Source: Polyangiaceae bacterium
GTDB taxonomy: Bacteria > Myxococcota_A > Polyangia > Polyangiales > Polyangiaceae
NCBI GenBank assembly: GCA_023150915.1
Contig: JAKLKA010000004.1
Location: forward strand, 52,032 to 116,031
Length of the DNA: 64,000 nucleotides
Direction: 5' to 3'
How positions within the stretch are numbered: position 1 is the first letter of the stretch; the number at the start of each line of letters is the position of its first letter. Positions 36,399-44,875 of the stretch are shown here, piece after piece. A model generated the notes under the pieces. The model had not been told where the DNA came from and ran no database searches. It saw only the letters and a list, made by a program, of their open reading frames with translations. Position numbers and translations under genes: made by a program.

Positions 36399-38113
36399 CC
36401 GCCCGCGAAGCGAGCTTCTGCAAGGCGCTGTTCTTCGGCGTGGTCGCCGAGGATCTGGTGTTCCCGTTCCCGGGGGTCGACGACTCGTTCCTGACCTCCG
36501 TCCACGAGCGGGTCGCCCGGGTGCGGAAGTTCGTCGAGGCCGAGGTGGACTCGGTCGCCATCGATCGCGAGGCGCGCGTCGAGCCAGTGACGCTGGCCCG
36601 CATGCGTGAGCTGGGGCTGTTCGGGCTGTCGGTTCCCACCGACCTCGGCGGGTCGGGGCTCTCGCGGCTGGCGGCGGCGCGCGTCGTCGCCGAGCTGTCG
36701 GCCGGTGACGCTTCGCTCGGCCTGGTGTCGGTGGCGCACGAGGCCATCGCGCTGCGTGCCATCTTGGCCTTCGGCAGCCCCGAGCAACGTCGGCGCTGGG
36801 TGCCGCCGCTGGCCCGTGGCGAGCGCCTGATGTGCTTCGCCCTGGCGGAAGAGAGCTCGGGCACCGACGCCGGCACGATTCGCACCATCGCCGAGCGCAC
36901 CGCCGACGGCTGGTTGCTCGAGGGTGACAAGCCCTGGGTCACCAACGCCGCGAACGCCGATGTGTTCGTGGTCTTGGCTCGCACCAGCCGCCTGGACGAG
37001 GGCCACAAGCCCCGGCTCACTCCGTTCATCGTCGAGCGAGGGCCGGGCGTCAGCGTCGAGCCTCGCCGCTCCACCCTTGGGCTGCGCGGCGCGGGCGTCG
37101 GCCGCGTGGCGTTGCGCGGCGTCCGCCTTCCGCCCGATGCCATCCTCGGCGAGGTGGGGCGCGGCTTCCGTGTCGCCATGGAGGTGATGACCGACGCTCG
37201 TGTGGCGCTCTCGGCGTGGCTGTTCGGGCAGCTCCGCGCTCTGGTCGGGTGGACCGTCGCGCGGGTGCAAGACCGTCGGAGCTTCGGCCGCGCGATTGGC
37301 GAATTTCCCATTCTGAAGAACAAGGTCGCGAAGATGCTGGCGGACGCCTTCGCCGTCGAGTCGATGACCTTTCTCACCGCTGGGCTGGTCGATCGCCACG
37401 TCGACGACATCTCGATCGAGAGCTCGGTCTCTCGGCTGGCAGCGTCCGAGGCGCTGTGGCGCACCGCGAACGAGGCCATGCAGATCGCCGGGGGCAGCGG
37501 GTACGACGCCACCTTGCCGGTCGAGCGACGGCTGCGCGACGCTCGCGGTGGGCTGGTCGTGGACGGGACGAACGAGACGCTGCGCTGCTTCGTGGCGCTG
37601 GCCGGCATGCGCGGCCCGGGCGAGCGTCTGACCGACGTGGAACGTGCGATGGTCGAACCCGTCAAGGGCTTTGGGCTGCTGCGCGATTTCGCGCTGCGCA
37701 AGGTGCGCGAGGCGATGCGGCGCGAGCGCATGACGCAGGCCCACCCGTTGCTCTCGCGAGAGGCCGTGATCTTCGAAGAGGGCACCGACGCGCTGCACCG
37801 CGCTGCGGACCGAGCCCTGCGTGACCACGGCCGCGAGATTGCCGAGATGCAGCAGACGCAGGTCCGCATCGCCAACGTGGTGATCGATCTCTACGCCCTG
37901 GCGGCGTGCATCACCCGGACCAGCCGGGCCATCGAGCAGCGCGGCGAGAGCGGGGCACGCCGCGAGATCGACCTCACCGGCATGTTCGCGTCGGCGGCGC
38001 GGGGGCGCATGCAGGCCAACCTCGGCCGGCTCGAACACGCCGACGATGCGCTCCGCAAGTCCATCTCGGCGCGCACCTACACCGACGGCGGCTACCCGTT
38101 CGACGTGATCTGA
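36395..38113 (+). CDS. Acyl-CoA dehydrogenase (VLCAD/ACAD9-like) with altered catalytic position
   Basis: 572 residues, GTG start overlapping the phosphodiesterase stop by 4 nt. The flavin-binding core (CFALAEESSGTDAG, KPWVTNAANADVFVV, RRSFGRAIGEF) and a C-terminal helical extension match the very-long-chain group. Where that group has FEGTNDILR, with Glu as the alpha-proton base, this protein reads VVDGTNETLR: Glu is replaced by Asp. Asp might still work more slowly, or the enzyme may have a different role. The pairing with a c-di-AMP phosphodiesterase is unexpected. Confidence 0.92.
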   Translation: MTAREASFCKALFFGVVAEDLVFPFPGVDDSFLTSVHERVARVRKFVEAEVDSVAIDREARVEPVTLARMRELGLFGLSVPTDLGGSGLSRLAAARVVAELSAGDASLGLVSVAHEAIALRAILAFGSPEQRRRWVPPLARGERLMCFALAEESSGTDAGTIRTIAERTADGWLLEGDKPWVTNAANADVFVVLARTSRLDEGHKPRLTPFIVERGPGVSVEPRRSTLGLRGAGVGRVALRGVRLPPDAILGEVGRGFRVAMEVMTDARVALSAWLFGQLRALVGWTVARVQDRRSFGRAIGEFPILKNKVAKMLADAFAVESMTFLTAGLVDRHVDDISIESSVSRLAASEALWRTANEAMQIAGGSGYDATLPVERRLRDARGGLVVDGTNETLRCFVALAGMRGPGERLTDVERAMVEPVKGFGLLRDFALRKVREAMRRERMTQAHPLLSREAVIFEEGTDALHRAADRALRDHGREIAEMQQTQVRIANVVIDLYALAACITRTSRAIEQRGESGARREIDLTGMFASAARGRMQANLGRLEHADDALRKSISARTYTDGGYPFDVI

Positions 38114-38126
38114 CCACGCCGACCAG

Positions 38127-39215
38127 CTACTGGCACTGGTTGGCCTTGCAGCTGCCCTTCACGCACTCGCCGCTGTAACACACATCGCTGCTCTGACAGG
38201 GGCCGCCGTTGTCTTGCAACTCGACGCAGGTGCCCCCATCGCAGCGGCTGTAGGCCGCGCACACGTCGTCGCCCAAGGCCTTGGCGCAGGGCTTGCCCGG
38301 GCCGGGCTTGGCCTTGCAGGTGCCGTCTGCCGACGCGCCGCTGCCGTCGCAGTATTCGCCATCGGGGCAGGCGCTGGGAACCGACAAGCGCTTGCACGCC
38401 GCGCCCGACGCCACCTTCGCCGCGCACTTGCCGCTGGCCGGCGGCTGCGCGTCGTAGACGCACGACAGCTCGGGGGCGCACAGGGTGCCGTCTTTGTACG
38501 AGCAACTCTCGCCCGCCTGCTTCGCGAAGACCTGGCTCACCGGCTTGCAGCTGCCGGCGGTCTTGGTGGCCGCCTCGGCGCCCACGCAGAACAGCGTCGG
38601 CGCACACTCGGGCTCGACGCCGCCACCGCAGGCCTCGTTCTCGGCGCCCGGCTTCACGCACGCGCTGTTCGAACCGCACACCAAACCGTCTTCGCAGTGG
38701 TCGTCGTCCGAGCAGCCGGCGCCGGCCGCGCCCAGCGCGCTGCACTTGCCGGGGCACCCTGCGTCGAGCTTGCAGAACGCGCGCCCCTTGCAGTCGAAGT
38801 CGAACGCGCACTCGCCGCCAGTCTCGACGCTGCCCTCGGCCACCTGGTCACAGGTCTCGCTCAGGCGTTGGGTGAGCTCGGTGCAGGTGCGCGCCGCGAT
38901 CTCGTCCAAGCATTGCCTGGCTTTGGCTGCGTCGTAGGTCACCTTCCCGCTGGCCACCGCAGCCGAGAGTTGTCCCAGGTCGCCGTTCTTCACCCGCGAC
39001 AGCGTGAGCTTCGCGCAGTCTTCGCCGTTCATGAACAGGCCGTAGACCGGACCGAAGCACTTCTCGTAGAGGGAGCACTGGGCGGCGGCGACCTCGGCGG
39101 GCAGGTCTTCGAGGGCCACCGTGGAGCCGCCACCACCCTCGTCGCTCGAGCCGCCGCACGCGGCGGGGAGAAGCGACGACCCAAGAGCCAGCACCAAGAT
39201 CGTGGACGAACGCAT
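38127..39215 (-). CDS. Cys-rich lipoprotein (Dickkopf-like repeats)
   Basis: 362 residues from ATG 39215. Signal peptide MRSSTILVLALGSSLLPAACGG with a lipobox. About residues 30-120 are helical and carry a few cysteines; the rest is a run of short Cys-rich modules such as CEDGLVCGSNSACVKPG and CPDGEYCDGSGASADGTC, with a C-x5-C-x5-7-C rhythm like the Dickkopf-type or EGF-like repeats common in myxobacterial surface proteins. Function unknown; probably a disulphide-stabilised binding protein. A TATCTT box at 39222-39227 lies 6 nt before the start. Confidence 0.85.
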   Translation of the reverse strand: MRSSTILVLALGSSLLPAACGGSSDEGGGGSTVALEDLPAEVAAAQCSLYEKCFGPVYGLFMNGEDCAKLTLSRVKNGDLGQLSAAVASGKVTYDAAKARQCLDEIAARTCTELTQRLSETCDQVAEGSVETGGECAFDFDCKGRAFCKLDAGCPGKCSALGAAGAGCSDDDHCEDGLVCGSNSACVKPGAENEACGGGVEPECAPTLFCVGAEAATKTAGSCKPVSQVFAKQAGESCSYKDGTLCAPELSCVYDAQPPASGKCAAKVASGAACKRLSVPSACPDGEYCDGSGASADGTCKAKPGPGKPCAKALGDDVCAAYSRCDGGTCVELQDNGGPCQSSDVCYSGECVKGSCKANQCQ

Positions 39216-39252
39216 GCTCCGAAGATACTCGGCGCCACCCGCCGCTTCAAAT

Positions 39253-39876
39253 TCACTCTGCGATCTCGGCCTTCGTGATGGCGTCGAGCCCGGGGAACTC
39301 ACGGTCGAGGTAGGCGTTGCCTTCGCGCTGGATCTTGGCCTGATCGGGCCTTTGGCCATGCGCCGAGCTGACACCTCGGAGCACATCCATGCCCTCGACC
39401 ACCTCCGCAAATGGAGCGAAGCCCATGGCGTCGAGGCGCGCGTTGTCCCCCAGGTTGACGAACACCTGAGTGGTTCGGGAGCCCGGCCCGGCCATGGCGA
39501 ACGAGAGCTTGCCCGCTTGGTTGCTCTCTTTCACCGGGTCATCGGGGAACTTGGCGCTGCGCCACCGGCTCATCACCGGCTCCCCCTGGGGGTGGAGCCC
39601 CCACTGGGCCACGAAGCCCGGGACCACGCGGAAGAAGCGCGCTCCGTCGTAGAAGCCCAGCTTGACCAGGTTGTAGAAGCGCGCCGCACCGTTCGGTGAC
39701 CAGTCGCGGACCACGCGCACCACGAAGGTGCCGCGGGTGGTGACGAACCGCGCCTTGTACTCGGCGGGCGGGGCGAGCGTGGCCTGCTCGGGGCCGGGGA
39801 CCGGCTTTGCGGACGAAGCGCTCTGAGCTTGGCAAGCAGACAGGGCGAGGGCGGCGGACACCACGAGGGCGCGCAT
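39253..39876 (-). CDS. Exported cyclophilin-type peptidyl-prolyl isomerase
   Basis: 207 residues from ATG 39876, chosen for its lipoprotein signal (LVVSAALALSACQAQ). The cyclophilin core follows: TTRGTFVVRVVRDWSP, GFYDGARFFRVVPGFVAQWG, LSFAMAGPGSRTTQVFVNLG and FAPFAEVVEGMDVL. The active-site Arg (FFRV) and Gln are in place. It helps fold proteins at the outer face of the membrane. Its only near neighbours are the Cys-rich lipoprotein on the same strand and the RiPP operon; a link to either is not shown. Confidence 0.93.
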   Translation of the reverse strand: MRALVVSAALALSACQAQSASSAKPVPGPEQATLAPPAEYKARFVTTRGTFVVRVVRDWSPNGAARFYNLVKLGFYDGARFFRVVPGFVAQWGLHPQGEPVMSRWRSAKFPDDPVKESNQAGKLSFAMAGPGSRTTQVFVNLGDNARLDAMGFAPFAEVVEGMDVLRGVSSAHGQRPDQAKIQREGNAYLDREFPGLDAITKAEIAE

Positions 39877-39913
39877 GGTGGTGCCGACGGTATTCCAATC
39901 TGCCGCGCTCTGC

Positions 39914-40726
39914 TCAGATCTCGACGCCGACGATCCACGCCCTGGCGGCCCAGTCGGCGAACCACGCGGAGAGCTCGTGCTCGATCCGGTCCGCCTGATG
40001 CGGGGCCCGGGCCATGGCCCGCTCGGCTGCCGGGACCAGCGCCAAGCCCTGGGACAGCGCCTGAAGCAGGGCGAACGCCGCATCCCCGAGGACCTGGTGG
40101 TGGAGGTCGCGGTCCCGCCCGCGGTAGATCACCAGGTTCTGCGGCTCTGGCTCCGGCAGAGAGCGGTCGGTCTCGTTCAGGCGGACGCTTCGCCGGAAAG
40201 CGGCCACCGGGTGGCCCACGCGTACGAGCCGCAGGGCCGGGCTCAGCCGAAGCCGGGCGCGCTCCCACGCGCTCTCGGGGATGGCTGCGAGCTCTGCCGG
40301 ATCGAGCGGAGCGGCGTCGGGCGCGTCGAACACCTCGATGTAGGCCCACTCGACCCGCGCCATGTCGACGCACAGGTCGTGGTGGGGCAGCCAGGACGAG
40401 CGCTCGACGAACTCGGGCATGCGGTCGCCCAGATCACGCAAGCTGAACGAAGTCGGCGGGTGCGCCGACAGGTAGTCCTCGATCAGCCGCTCCCAGTTCG
40501 ATTGGCCGAGCACCGCGCCGAGCCCTTCGAAGTCCTCGAGCAAGCAGCTGGTGTGCCGCAGCCAGAACTGCTCACGGTAGATCTCGATCTGCTGCGCAGG
40601 CGAGAGGCGGTCGTTGCCCGTCGCGATGCGAGCGCACTGCTCGCTCACCGTGGGGTCGGTGTCGACGGCGCGGCGGCGCGTGAGCAGCTCGGCCAGCTCG
40701 CCCTGAAGCTCGTCGACCCCGCTCAT
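39914..40726 (-). CDS. DUF2063 partner protein of a RiPP-modifying enzyme (BufC/HvfC-type)
   Basis: 270 residues from ATG 40726, overlapping the DUF692 gene stop by 4 nt. The N-terminal 100 residues match the DUF2063 domain (QIEIYREQFWLRHTSCLLEDFEGL, with SQSNW-type continuation GLGAVLGQSNWERLIEDYL and HPPTSFSLRDLGDRMPEF). The C-terminal half is the accompanying helical/beta domain. In characterised systems this protein binds the precursor peptide and presents it to the DUF692 enzyme. Gene order and coupling here fit that role. Confidence 0.9.
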   Translation of the reverse strand: MSGVDELQGELAELLTRRRAVDTDPTVSEQCARIATGNDRLSPAQQIEIYREQFWLRHTSCLLEDFEGLGAVLGQSNWERLIEDYLSAHPPTSFSLRDLGDRMPEFVERSSWLPHHDLCVDMARVEWAYIEVFDAPDAAPLDPAELAAIPESAWERARLRLSPALRLVRVGHPVAAFRRSVRLNETDRSLPEPEPQNLVIYRGRDRDLHHQVLGDAAFALLQALSQGLALVPAAERAMARAPHQADRIEHELSAWFADWAARAWIVGVEI

Positions 40727-41685
40727 GGCGAGCCGCCCTCGTGCTCGCGCGGTCCACCTTGGGTCCAGGCCCGGTGCTGTGGGACGGCCGCGCCGCGGAC
40801 CGGGACGCCCATGCGCGGGCGCGCGGGCGCCCGACCGCCCAGTGCTGCGCGGGCGGCGACGGCCTCGGCGCGAACCCGGCGTGCCCGCTCGGCTTCGGCC
40901 GCCAGCACCGGGAACTCGGGGATGCGGTCGTCCCACTCGATCAGTGTCGACACGGGCCCGGTCCGCTCGATCGTCTCACGATACAGCTCCCACACCGGAT
41001 CGATCACGTGGCCGCCGTGAGTGTCGATGATGTACCGCCCCAGGTTGTCGTGCCCCGCCAGGTGGATCTGCACGATGCGCTCGTGGGGCACGCTGCGGAC
41101 GAACTCCGAGGGGTCGAAGCCGTGGTTGTAGGCAGAAACGTAGACGTTGTTCACGTCGAACAAGAGGCCGATGTCTGCCGCCTCGGCGATGGCGGACACG
41201 AACTCCCACTCGGGCATCGTGCTCGAGGCGTGGCTCATGTAGCTCGAGGTGTTCTCGAGCAGCAGACGCACGCCCAACCGATCTTGCACCCGTTTGGCCC
41301 GCTCGCTCACCCGCTTCACGACCTCTTGCGTGTAGGGAAGAGGCAACAGGTCGTGCAAGTTCGTGCCGGGGACCCCGGTCCAGCACAAGTGGTCGCTGAC
41401 CCAAGGGGTCTTCGTTTCATCCACCAGCTTGCGCAGCGCGTCCAGGTAGTCGTCGGCAGGGGCGGTGGGGTTTCCGATGCCCAGCGAGACGCCGTGCTGC
41501 ACCACAGGGTACGTCTCGCAGACCGCCGAAAGGTGGTAGCGAGGCTTTCCGCCCGGCACCATGAAGTTTTCGCTGATGACTTCGAAGAAGTCGACGGCGG
41601 GGCGCGAGTCGAGGATGTGTCGGTAGTGCGGGACGCGCAGCCCGACGCCGACGCCGAGATCCGGGAGACCGAGGCGAGAGGTCAT
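40723..41685 (-). CDS. DUF692/MNIO enzyme, multinuclear iron oxidase modifying a Cys-rich peptide (BufB/HvfB-type)
   Basis: 320 residues from ATG 41685 (TTG 41691 possible). A TIM-barrel enzyme of the MNIO family. Metal-ligand motifs are all present: QHGVSLGIG, SDHLCW, LLENTSSYM, DVNNVYVSAYNHGFD, IHLAGHD, DTHGGHVIDPVW and LIEWDDRIPEF. MNIO enzymes use two or three irons to oxidise Cys side chains of a partner peptide, for example to thiooxazole or oxazolone-thioamide, giving copper-binding products. The C-terminal 60 residues are a basic, Pro-rich tail. It lies between the Cys-rich precursor and the DUF2063 partner. Confidence 0.95.
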   Translation of the reverse strand: MTSRLGLPDLGVGVGLRVPHYRHILDSRPAVDFFEVISENFMVPGGKPRYHLSAVCETYPVVQHGVSLGIGNPTAPADDYLDALRKLVDETKTPWVSDHLCWTGVPGTNLHDLLPLPYTQEVVKRVSERAKRVQDRLGVRLLLENTSSYMSHASSTMPEWEFVSAIAEAADIGLLFDVNNVYVSAYNHGFDPSEFVRSVPHERIVQIHLAGHDNLGRYIIDTHGGHVIDPVWELYRETIERTGPVSTLIEWDDRIPEFPVLAAEAERARRVRAEAVAARAALGGRAPARPRMGVPVRGAAVPQHRAWTQGGPREHEGGSP

Positions 41686-41696
41686 GTTCAAAGAGA

Positions 41697-41740
41697 GAGG
41701 GCGGCCCGCGCTCGGGGGGGAGACTGCGCGGACCGCCCTC
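41697..41740 (-). terminator. Strong hairpin between precursor and enzyme genes (attenuator)
   Basis: 41697-41711 and 41726-41740 form a 15-bp stem with one G-U pair and a 14-nt loop. Read on the minus strand it begins 16 nt after the precursor stop and is followed by TCTCTTTG, a weak T-rich stretch. Placed between a RiPP precursor and its modification genes, it should let the peptide be made in excess by partial termination or by protecting the upstream RNA end. Confidence 0.7.
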
Positions 41741-41756
41741 GATCAGGGGAAGCTGG

Positions 41757-42023
41757 TCACTTCGGGCAGTGGGCGTTGCACCCGCCCTTGCCCTTGCACT
41801 CGTTCTTGCCCGCGCACTCGTTCTTGCCCTCGACCTTGCATCCGCCCTTGCCGGAGCACTCGTGCTGGCCCTTGCAGCACGCCTTGGCGCCGGCCGCCGC
41901 CGCCGCCGGATCGCCGGCGCCGGGGGCCTTCGCGTCCGGCTGGTTCCCGCCGCAGGCCACGGCTCCGAGCATGAGGCCGGCCGAGGCGGCCGCCGAGAGG
42001 GTCTTCGAAAGGTTGAACGTCAT
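41757..42023 (-). CDS. Cys-rich RiPP precursor peptide (bufferin/Hvf-like)
   Basis: 88 residues, ATG 42023 behind AGGAGA. A signal sequence (about 1-24) ends LGAVACGG and may be cut by signal peptidase I or lipidated at Cys24. A short Ala/Pro linker leads to a core with eight cysteines at 49, 50, 56, 62, 70, 76, 82 and 86, mostly six residues apart, in units such as KGQHECSGKGGC and VEGKNECAGK. The EGK-x-x-C wording recalls the EGKC units of HvfA-type peptides. It is the likely substrate of the DUF692 enzyme next door and probably binds copper or another metal in the envelope. Confidence 0.88.
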   Translation of the reverse strand: MTFNLSKTLSAAASAGLMLGAVACGGNQPDAKAPGAGDPAAAAAGAKACCKGQHECSGKGGCKVEGKNECAGKNECKGKGGCNAHCPK

Positions 42024-42140
42024 GTACGATTTCTCCTGGTTGGTGGCGGCGGAACCCCCGAGGGGCGACCCCGCCTGTGCCGGGCATCCCACCCCTACGA
42101 GGGCGGGGGTGTTCCGGTTTCGCCCTTGGCGGGCCGGCAC

Positions 42141-42169
42141 AGTGTATTGAAATGTTCCCAACAGGAACA
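42141..42169 (-). promoter_or_regulatory. Perfect dyad and -10-like box upstream of the RiPP operon
   Basis: TGTTCC-CAACA-GGAACA at 42153-42169 is a perfect 6-bp inverted repeat with a 5-bp spacer. On the minus strand it sits 6 nt upstream of TACACT (42146-42141), a plausible -10 box. This is the position of a repressor or MerR/ArsR-type metal-responsive operator. The 5' leader would be about 110 nt. The dyad also lies 50 nt before the divergent M24 peptidase. Confidence 0.55.
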
Positions 42170-42205
42170 GTTGCTCGCGACTCCCCAGGGAACCTCGTAG
42201 ATCGC

Positions 42206-42211
42206 TAGGGT
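42206..42211 (+). promoter_or_regulatory. TAGGGT -10-like box for the M24 peptidase
   Basis: Ends 7 nt before ATG 42219; no ribosome site is visible. Fits the leaderless pattern. Confidence 0.4.
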
Positions 42212-42218
42212 ACCTGCC

Positions 42219-43577
42219 ATGACTTCCCCCGAGGTGTTCGCCGCCCGCCGGGCGCGGCTTCAGCAGAGCCTCACGCGACCGTCGGTGGTCGTCGCTGGCT
42301 TCGCGCGCCCGCGAAACTTCCGCGCCAACCGCTACCCGTTTCGCGCGGAGAGCCACTTCCTCTACCTGGTCGGCAAGCCTCTCGAAGGCGCGGTTCTGGT
42401 CATCGGCCCCGACGGCGCCGTGCTCTACGCCGAGCCACCGGACCCGGCCGAGGCGCTGTGGGGTGGCCCGATGCCCAGCCTGGAGGCGCTCTCGCGCGAG
42501 CTTGGCATCGAGGTTCGCCCCATCGACGCGCTCGAGCTACCAGGCCCCGTGGCGTTGTTGCCGCCGCAAGATCGCGAGAGCGCGTGTTGGCTCGAAGAGC
42601 GGGTGAACCGTCCAGTGGACGCAGGCGGGGCAGAGCTCGAGGGAGCAGATGCCGCGCTGGCGGATGCCATGATCGCGCTCCGCCTTCGGCACGACGGTGC
42701 TGCCGTGGCCGAGCTTCGCGAAGCGGCGCGGGTCACCGCTCTGGCCCATGCCGCAGGCATGCGCGCCACGCGGCCGGGGGTTCGCGAATGCGTCGTCCGT
42801 GCAGCGATGGAAGCCGCAATCATCGAGTGCGGGATGACCACCAGCTACGGTTCGATCGTCACCGTCCATGGCGAGGTCCTGCACAACGAGCGTCACGACG
42901 GGTGGCTTGCTGCGGGGGACCTGCTGCTCGCCGACGTGGGCGCCGAGACGCGCGGCGGGTGGGCCGGTGACGTGACTCGCACCTGGCCGGTGTCGGGTCG
43001 GATGAGTGGCTCGCAGCGCGCGCTCTACCAGGTGGTGCTCGAGGCCCAAATTGCAGCCATTTCAGCGGTTCGTCCCGGCGCGAGCTTCCGCGAGGTGCAC
43101 CGCACGGCCAGTCGCGTGTTGGTCCACGGTTTGTGCGATCTGGGCGTGCTCGTGGGCGGCGAAGAAGAGCTCTTCGAACGTGGGGCGGCTGCCTTGTTCT
43201 TCCCTCACGGTATTGGTCACTTGCTCGGGCTAGACGTTCACGACATGGAGGATTTGGGCGACCGCGCGGGCTATGCACCGGGGCGAGCGCGGTCCACCGC
43301 GCCGGGTGAGCGCTATCTTCGGCTCGACCGCGAGCTCGAACCCGGCATGTGCGTGACCATCGAGCCGGGCTACTACCGGATTCCGTTCATCCTCGACGAT
43401 CCGCTTGCGCTGGGCGACCTGGCGAGCGCCATCGATCGAAGCGTTCTCGATCGCCTGTCGGACGTCCGTGGCATCCGGATCGAAGACGACGTGCTCGTGA
43501 CCGAGAGCGGCTCGGAGGTCTTGACGGCGTCCATCCCGAAGACGATCCCGGAGATGGAGGCGCTGATCGGATCGTGA
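42219..43577 (+). CDS. pepP: M24 metallopeptidase, Xaa-Pro aminopeptidase (aminopeptidase P)
   Basis: 452 residues, about the normal length for aminopeptidase P. The N-terminal domain (1-170) is the creatinase-like substrate domain. The pita-bread domain holds the dimetal ligands: LLADVGAE (Asp), GDVTRTWPVSG (Asp), FPHGIGHLLGLDVHD (His), CVTIEPGYY (Glu) and GIRIEDDVLV (Glu). It removes an N-terminal residue before proline. No export signal, so cytoplasmic. Divergent from the RiPP operon; a role in trimming that peptide is possible but unsupported. Confidence 0.94.
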   Translation: MTSPEVFAARRARLQQSLTRPSVVVAGFARPRNFRANRYPFRAESHFLYLVGKPLEGAVLVIGPDGAVLYAEPPDPAEALWGGPMPSLEALSRELGIEVRPIDALELPGPVALLPPQDRESACWLEERVNRPVDAGGAELEGADAALADAMIALRLRHDGAAVAELREAARVTALAHAAGMRATRPGVRECVVRAAMEAAIIECGMTTSYGSIVTVHGEVLHNERHDGWLAAGDLLLADVGAETRGGWAGDVTRTWPVSGRMSGSQRALYQVVLEAQIAAISAVRPGASFREVHRTASRVLVHGLCDLGVLVGGEEELFERGAAALFFPHGIGHLLGLDVHDMEDLGDRAGYAPGRARSTAPGERYLRLDRELEPGMCVTIEPGYYRIPFILDDPLALGDLASAIDRSVLDRLSDVRGIRIEDDVLVTESGSEVLTASIPKTIPEMEALIGS

Positions 43578-43586
43578 GCCGCTGGC

Positions 43587-44798
43587 TCACGCCCGCGCGC
43601 GGGACACGCGGCTCTCGGCCTCGAGCACCACTTGCTTGAAGCTGGGGTCCACCGGGCACACCAGCTCGGTCACGTCGCTCGGGTTCGCGCCCGCCGTGAT
43701 GGCCTCGCGCGCGGCTGACGAGCCCGTGAGCAGGTCGAAGGCCGGCACGTCGGCCTCGAACTCGTAGGTCTTGGTCCGGAAGGCAAACGCCTCGGGTGCC
43801 TGCAGCCGACAGAGCGCGATGATCGACAGGTACGCCGCCACCGGGCGGAACAGCGCGGGGTCGGTGACTTGCAGGAAGACGCCGCTGCACTCCTGACCTG
43901 CGTGCTTCTCGAAGCTGGGACGGAAGCGCGCCGGGCGGACCTGTGCGCCGACGATGCGGTGCTCGTCCAGGGCCCGAGCGAGCCGAGCGCCGTCGAGATA
44001 GGGAGCACCGATCAGCTGGAACGGCAGGGTCGTGCCGCGGCCCTCGGACAGGTTGGTGCCTTCGAGCAGGCAACCGCCGGGATAGACCAGCGCCGTCTCG
44101 AAGGTGGGCATGTTGGGTGAGGGCGGCGAAAACGGGCGACCCCACGCGGCCGCCGTGCGGAACCGCTCCCAGCCCACGGTCGGCACGATCGACAGCGCGC
44201 CCTCGGCACCGAGCGCCGAGCCGTCCTTCTCGGCGAAGAGCGCGACGATCTCGCCGAGCGTGAGCGCGTGGCGGATGGGCAGCGGCTCGAGCCCGACGAA
44301 GGAGAGGAAGCCCTCTTTCTGGGGCGCACCTTCGAGCGTGGCCGGATCCCCCGAGATGGGGTTGGGACGATCCAGGATCACGACGTGGACGCCGGCCTTG
44401 GCCGCAGCGCGCGCCGCGAGCAGTGCCGACCACACGTAGGTGTAGTACCGGCTGCCCACGTCCACGAGGTCGATCAGCAACAGGTCGAGCTGCGACAGGT
44501 CGTCCGCGCTGGGCGCAAGCGACTCTTTGGTAGAGCCATACAGGCTGATGATGCGCGGCCCCTCGGTGGCCTCGGCGCTCGCCACGGGCTCTTCGGCCTG
44601 AGCCACACCGTCGAGGCCGTGCTCGGGGGTGAACACCAGCGAGGGGCTCGCCCCCAGCTCTTCGAGCACCGTCAGAAGTCCGCGCCCGCGGCGATCCACG
44701 GCGGCGCCGTGGGTGAGGGCGCCGACCCGCGCGTCCCGAAGGCGCCGGCGAAGGTGGGAGAGCTGGCCGCTGAAGAGCTGGTCCGAACCGGTGAGCAT
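43587..44798 (-). CDS. NamZ-like exo-beta-N-acetylmuramidase (DUF1343)
   Basis: 403 residues. DUF1343 motifs are clear: FTPEHGLDG, LIDLVDVGSRYYTYVW, ILDRPNPISGDPATLEG, GCLLEGTNLSEGRGTTLPF and IGAPYLDG. NamZ enzymes release N-acetylmuramic acid from the non-reducing end of wall fragments for recycling. Characterised forms are often exported; this one starts without an obvious signal peptide, so it may be cytoplasmic. It is convergent with the M24 peptidase (9 nt gap). Confidence 0.9.
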   Translation of the reverse strand: MLTGSDQLFSGQLSHLRRRLRDARVGALTHGAAVDRRGRGLLTVLEELGASPSLVFTPEHGLDGVAQAEEPVASAEATEGPRIISLYGSTKESLAPSADDLSQLDLLLIDLVDVGSRYYTYVWSALLAARAAAKAGVHVVILDRPNPISGDPATLEGAPQKEGFLSFVGLEPLPIRHALTLGEIVALFAEKDGSALGAEGALSIVPTVGWERFRTAAAWGRPFSPPSPNMPTFETALVYPGGCLLEGTNLSEGRGTTLPFQLIGAPYLDGARLARALDEHRIVGAQVRPARFRPSFEKHAGQECSGVFLQVTDPALFRPVAAYLSIIALCRLQAPEAFAFRTKTYEFEADVPAFDLLTGSSAAREAITAGANPSDVTELVCPVDPSFKQVVLEAESRVSRARA

Positions 44799-44875
44799 GG
44801 GGGGAGGTGTACGCCAGGGGCGAAGCTGAAAGCACGCGGAAACAGCTCGGAATGAAGCCGGGTGCGCAACCAGTT

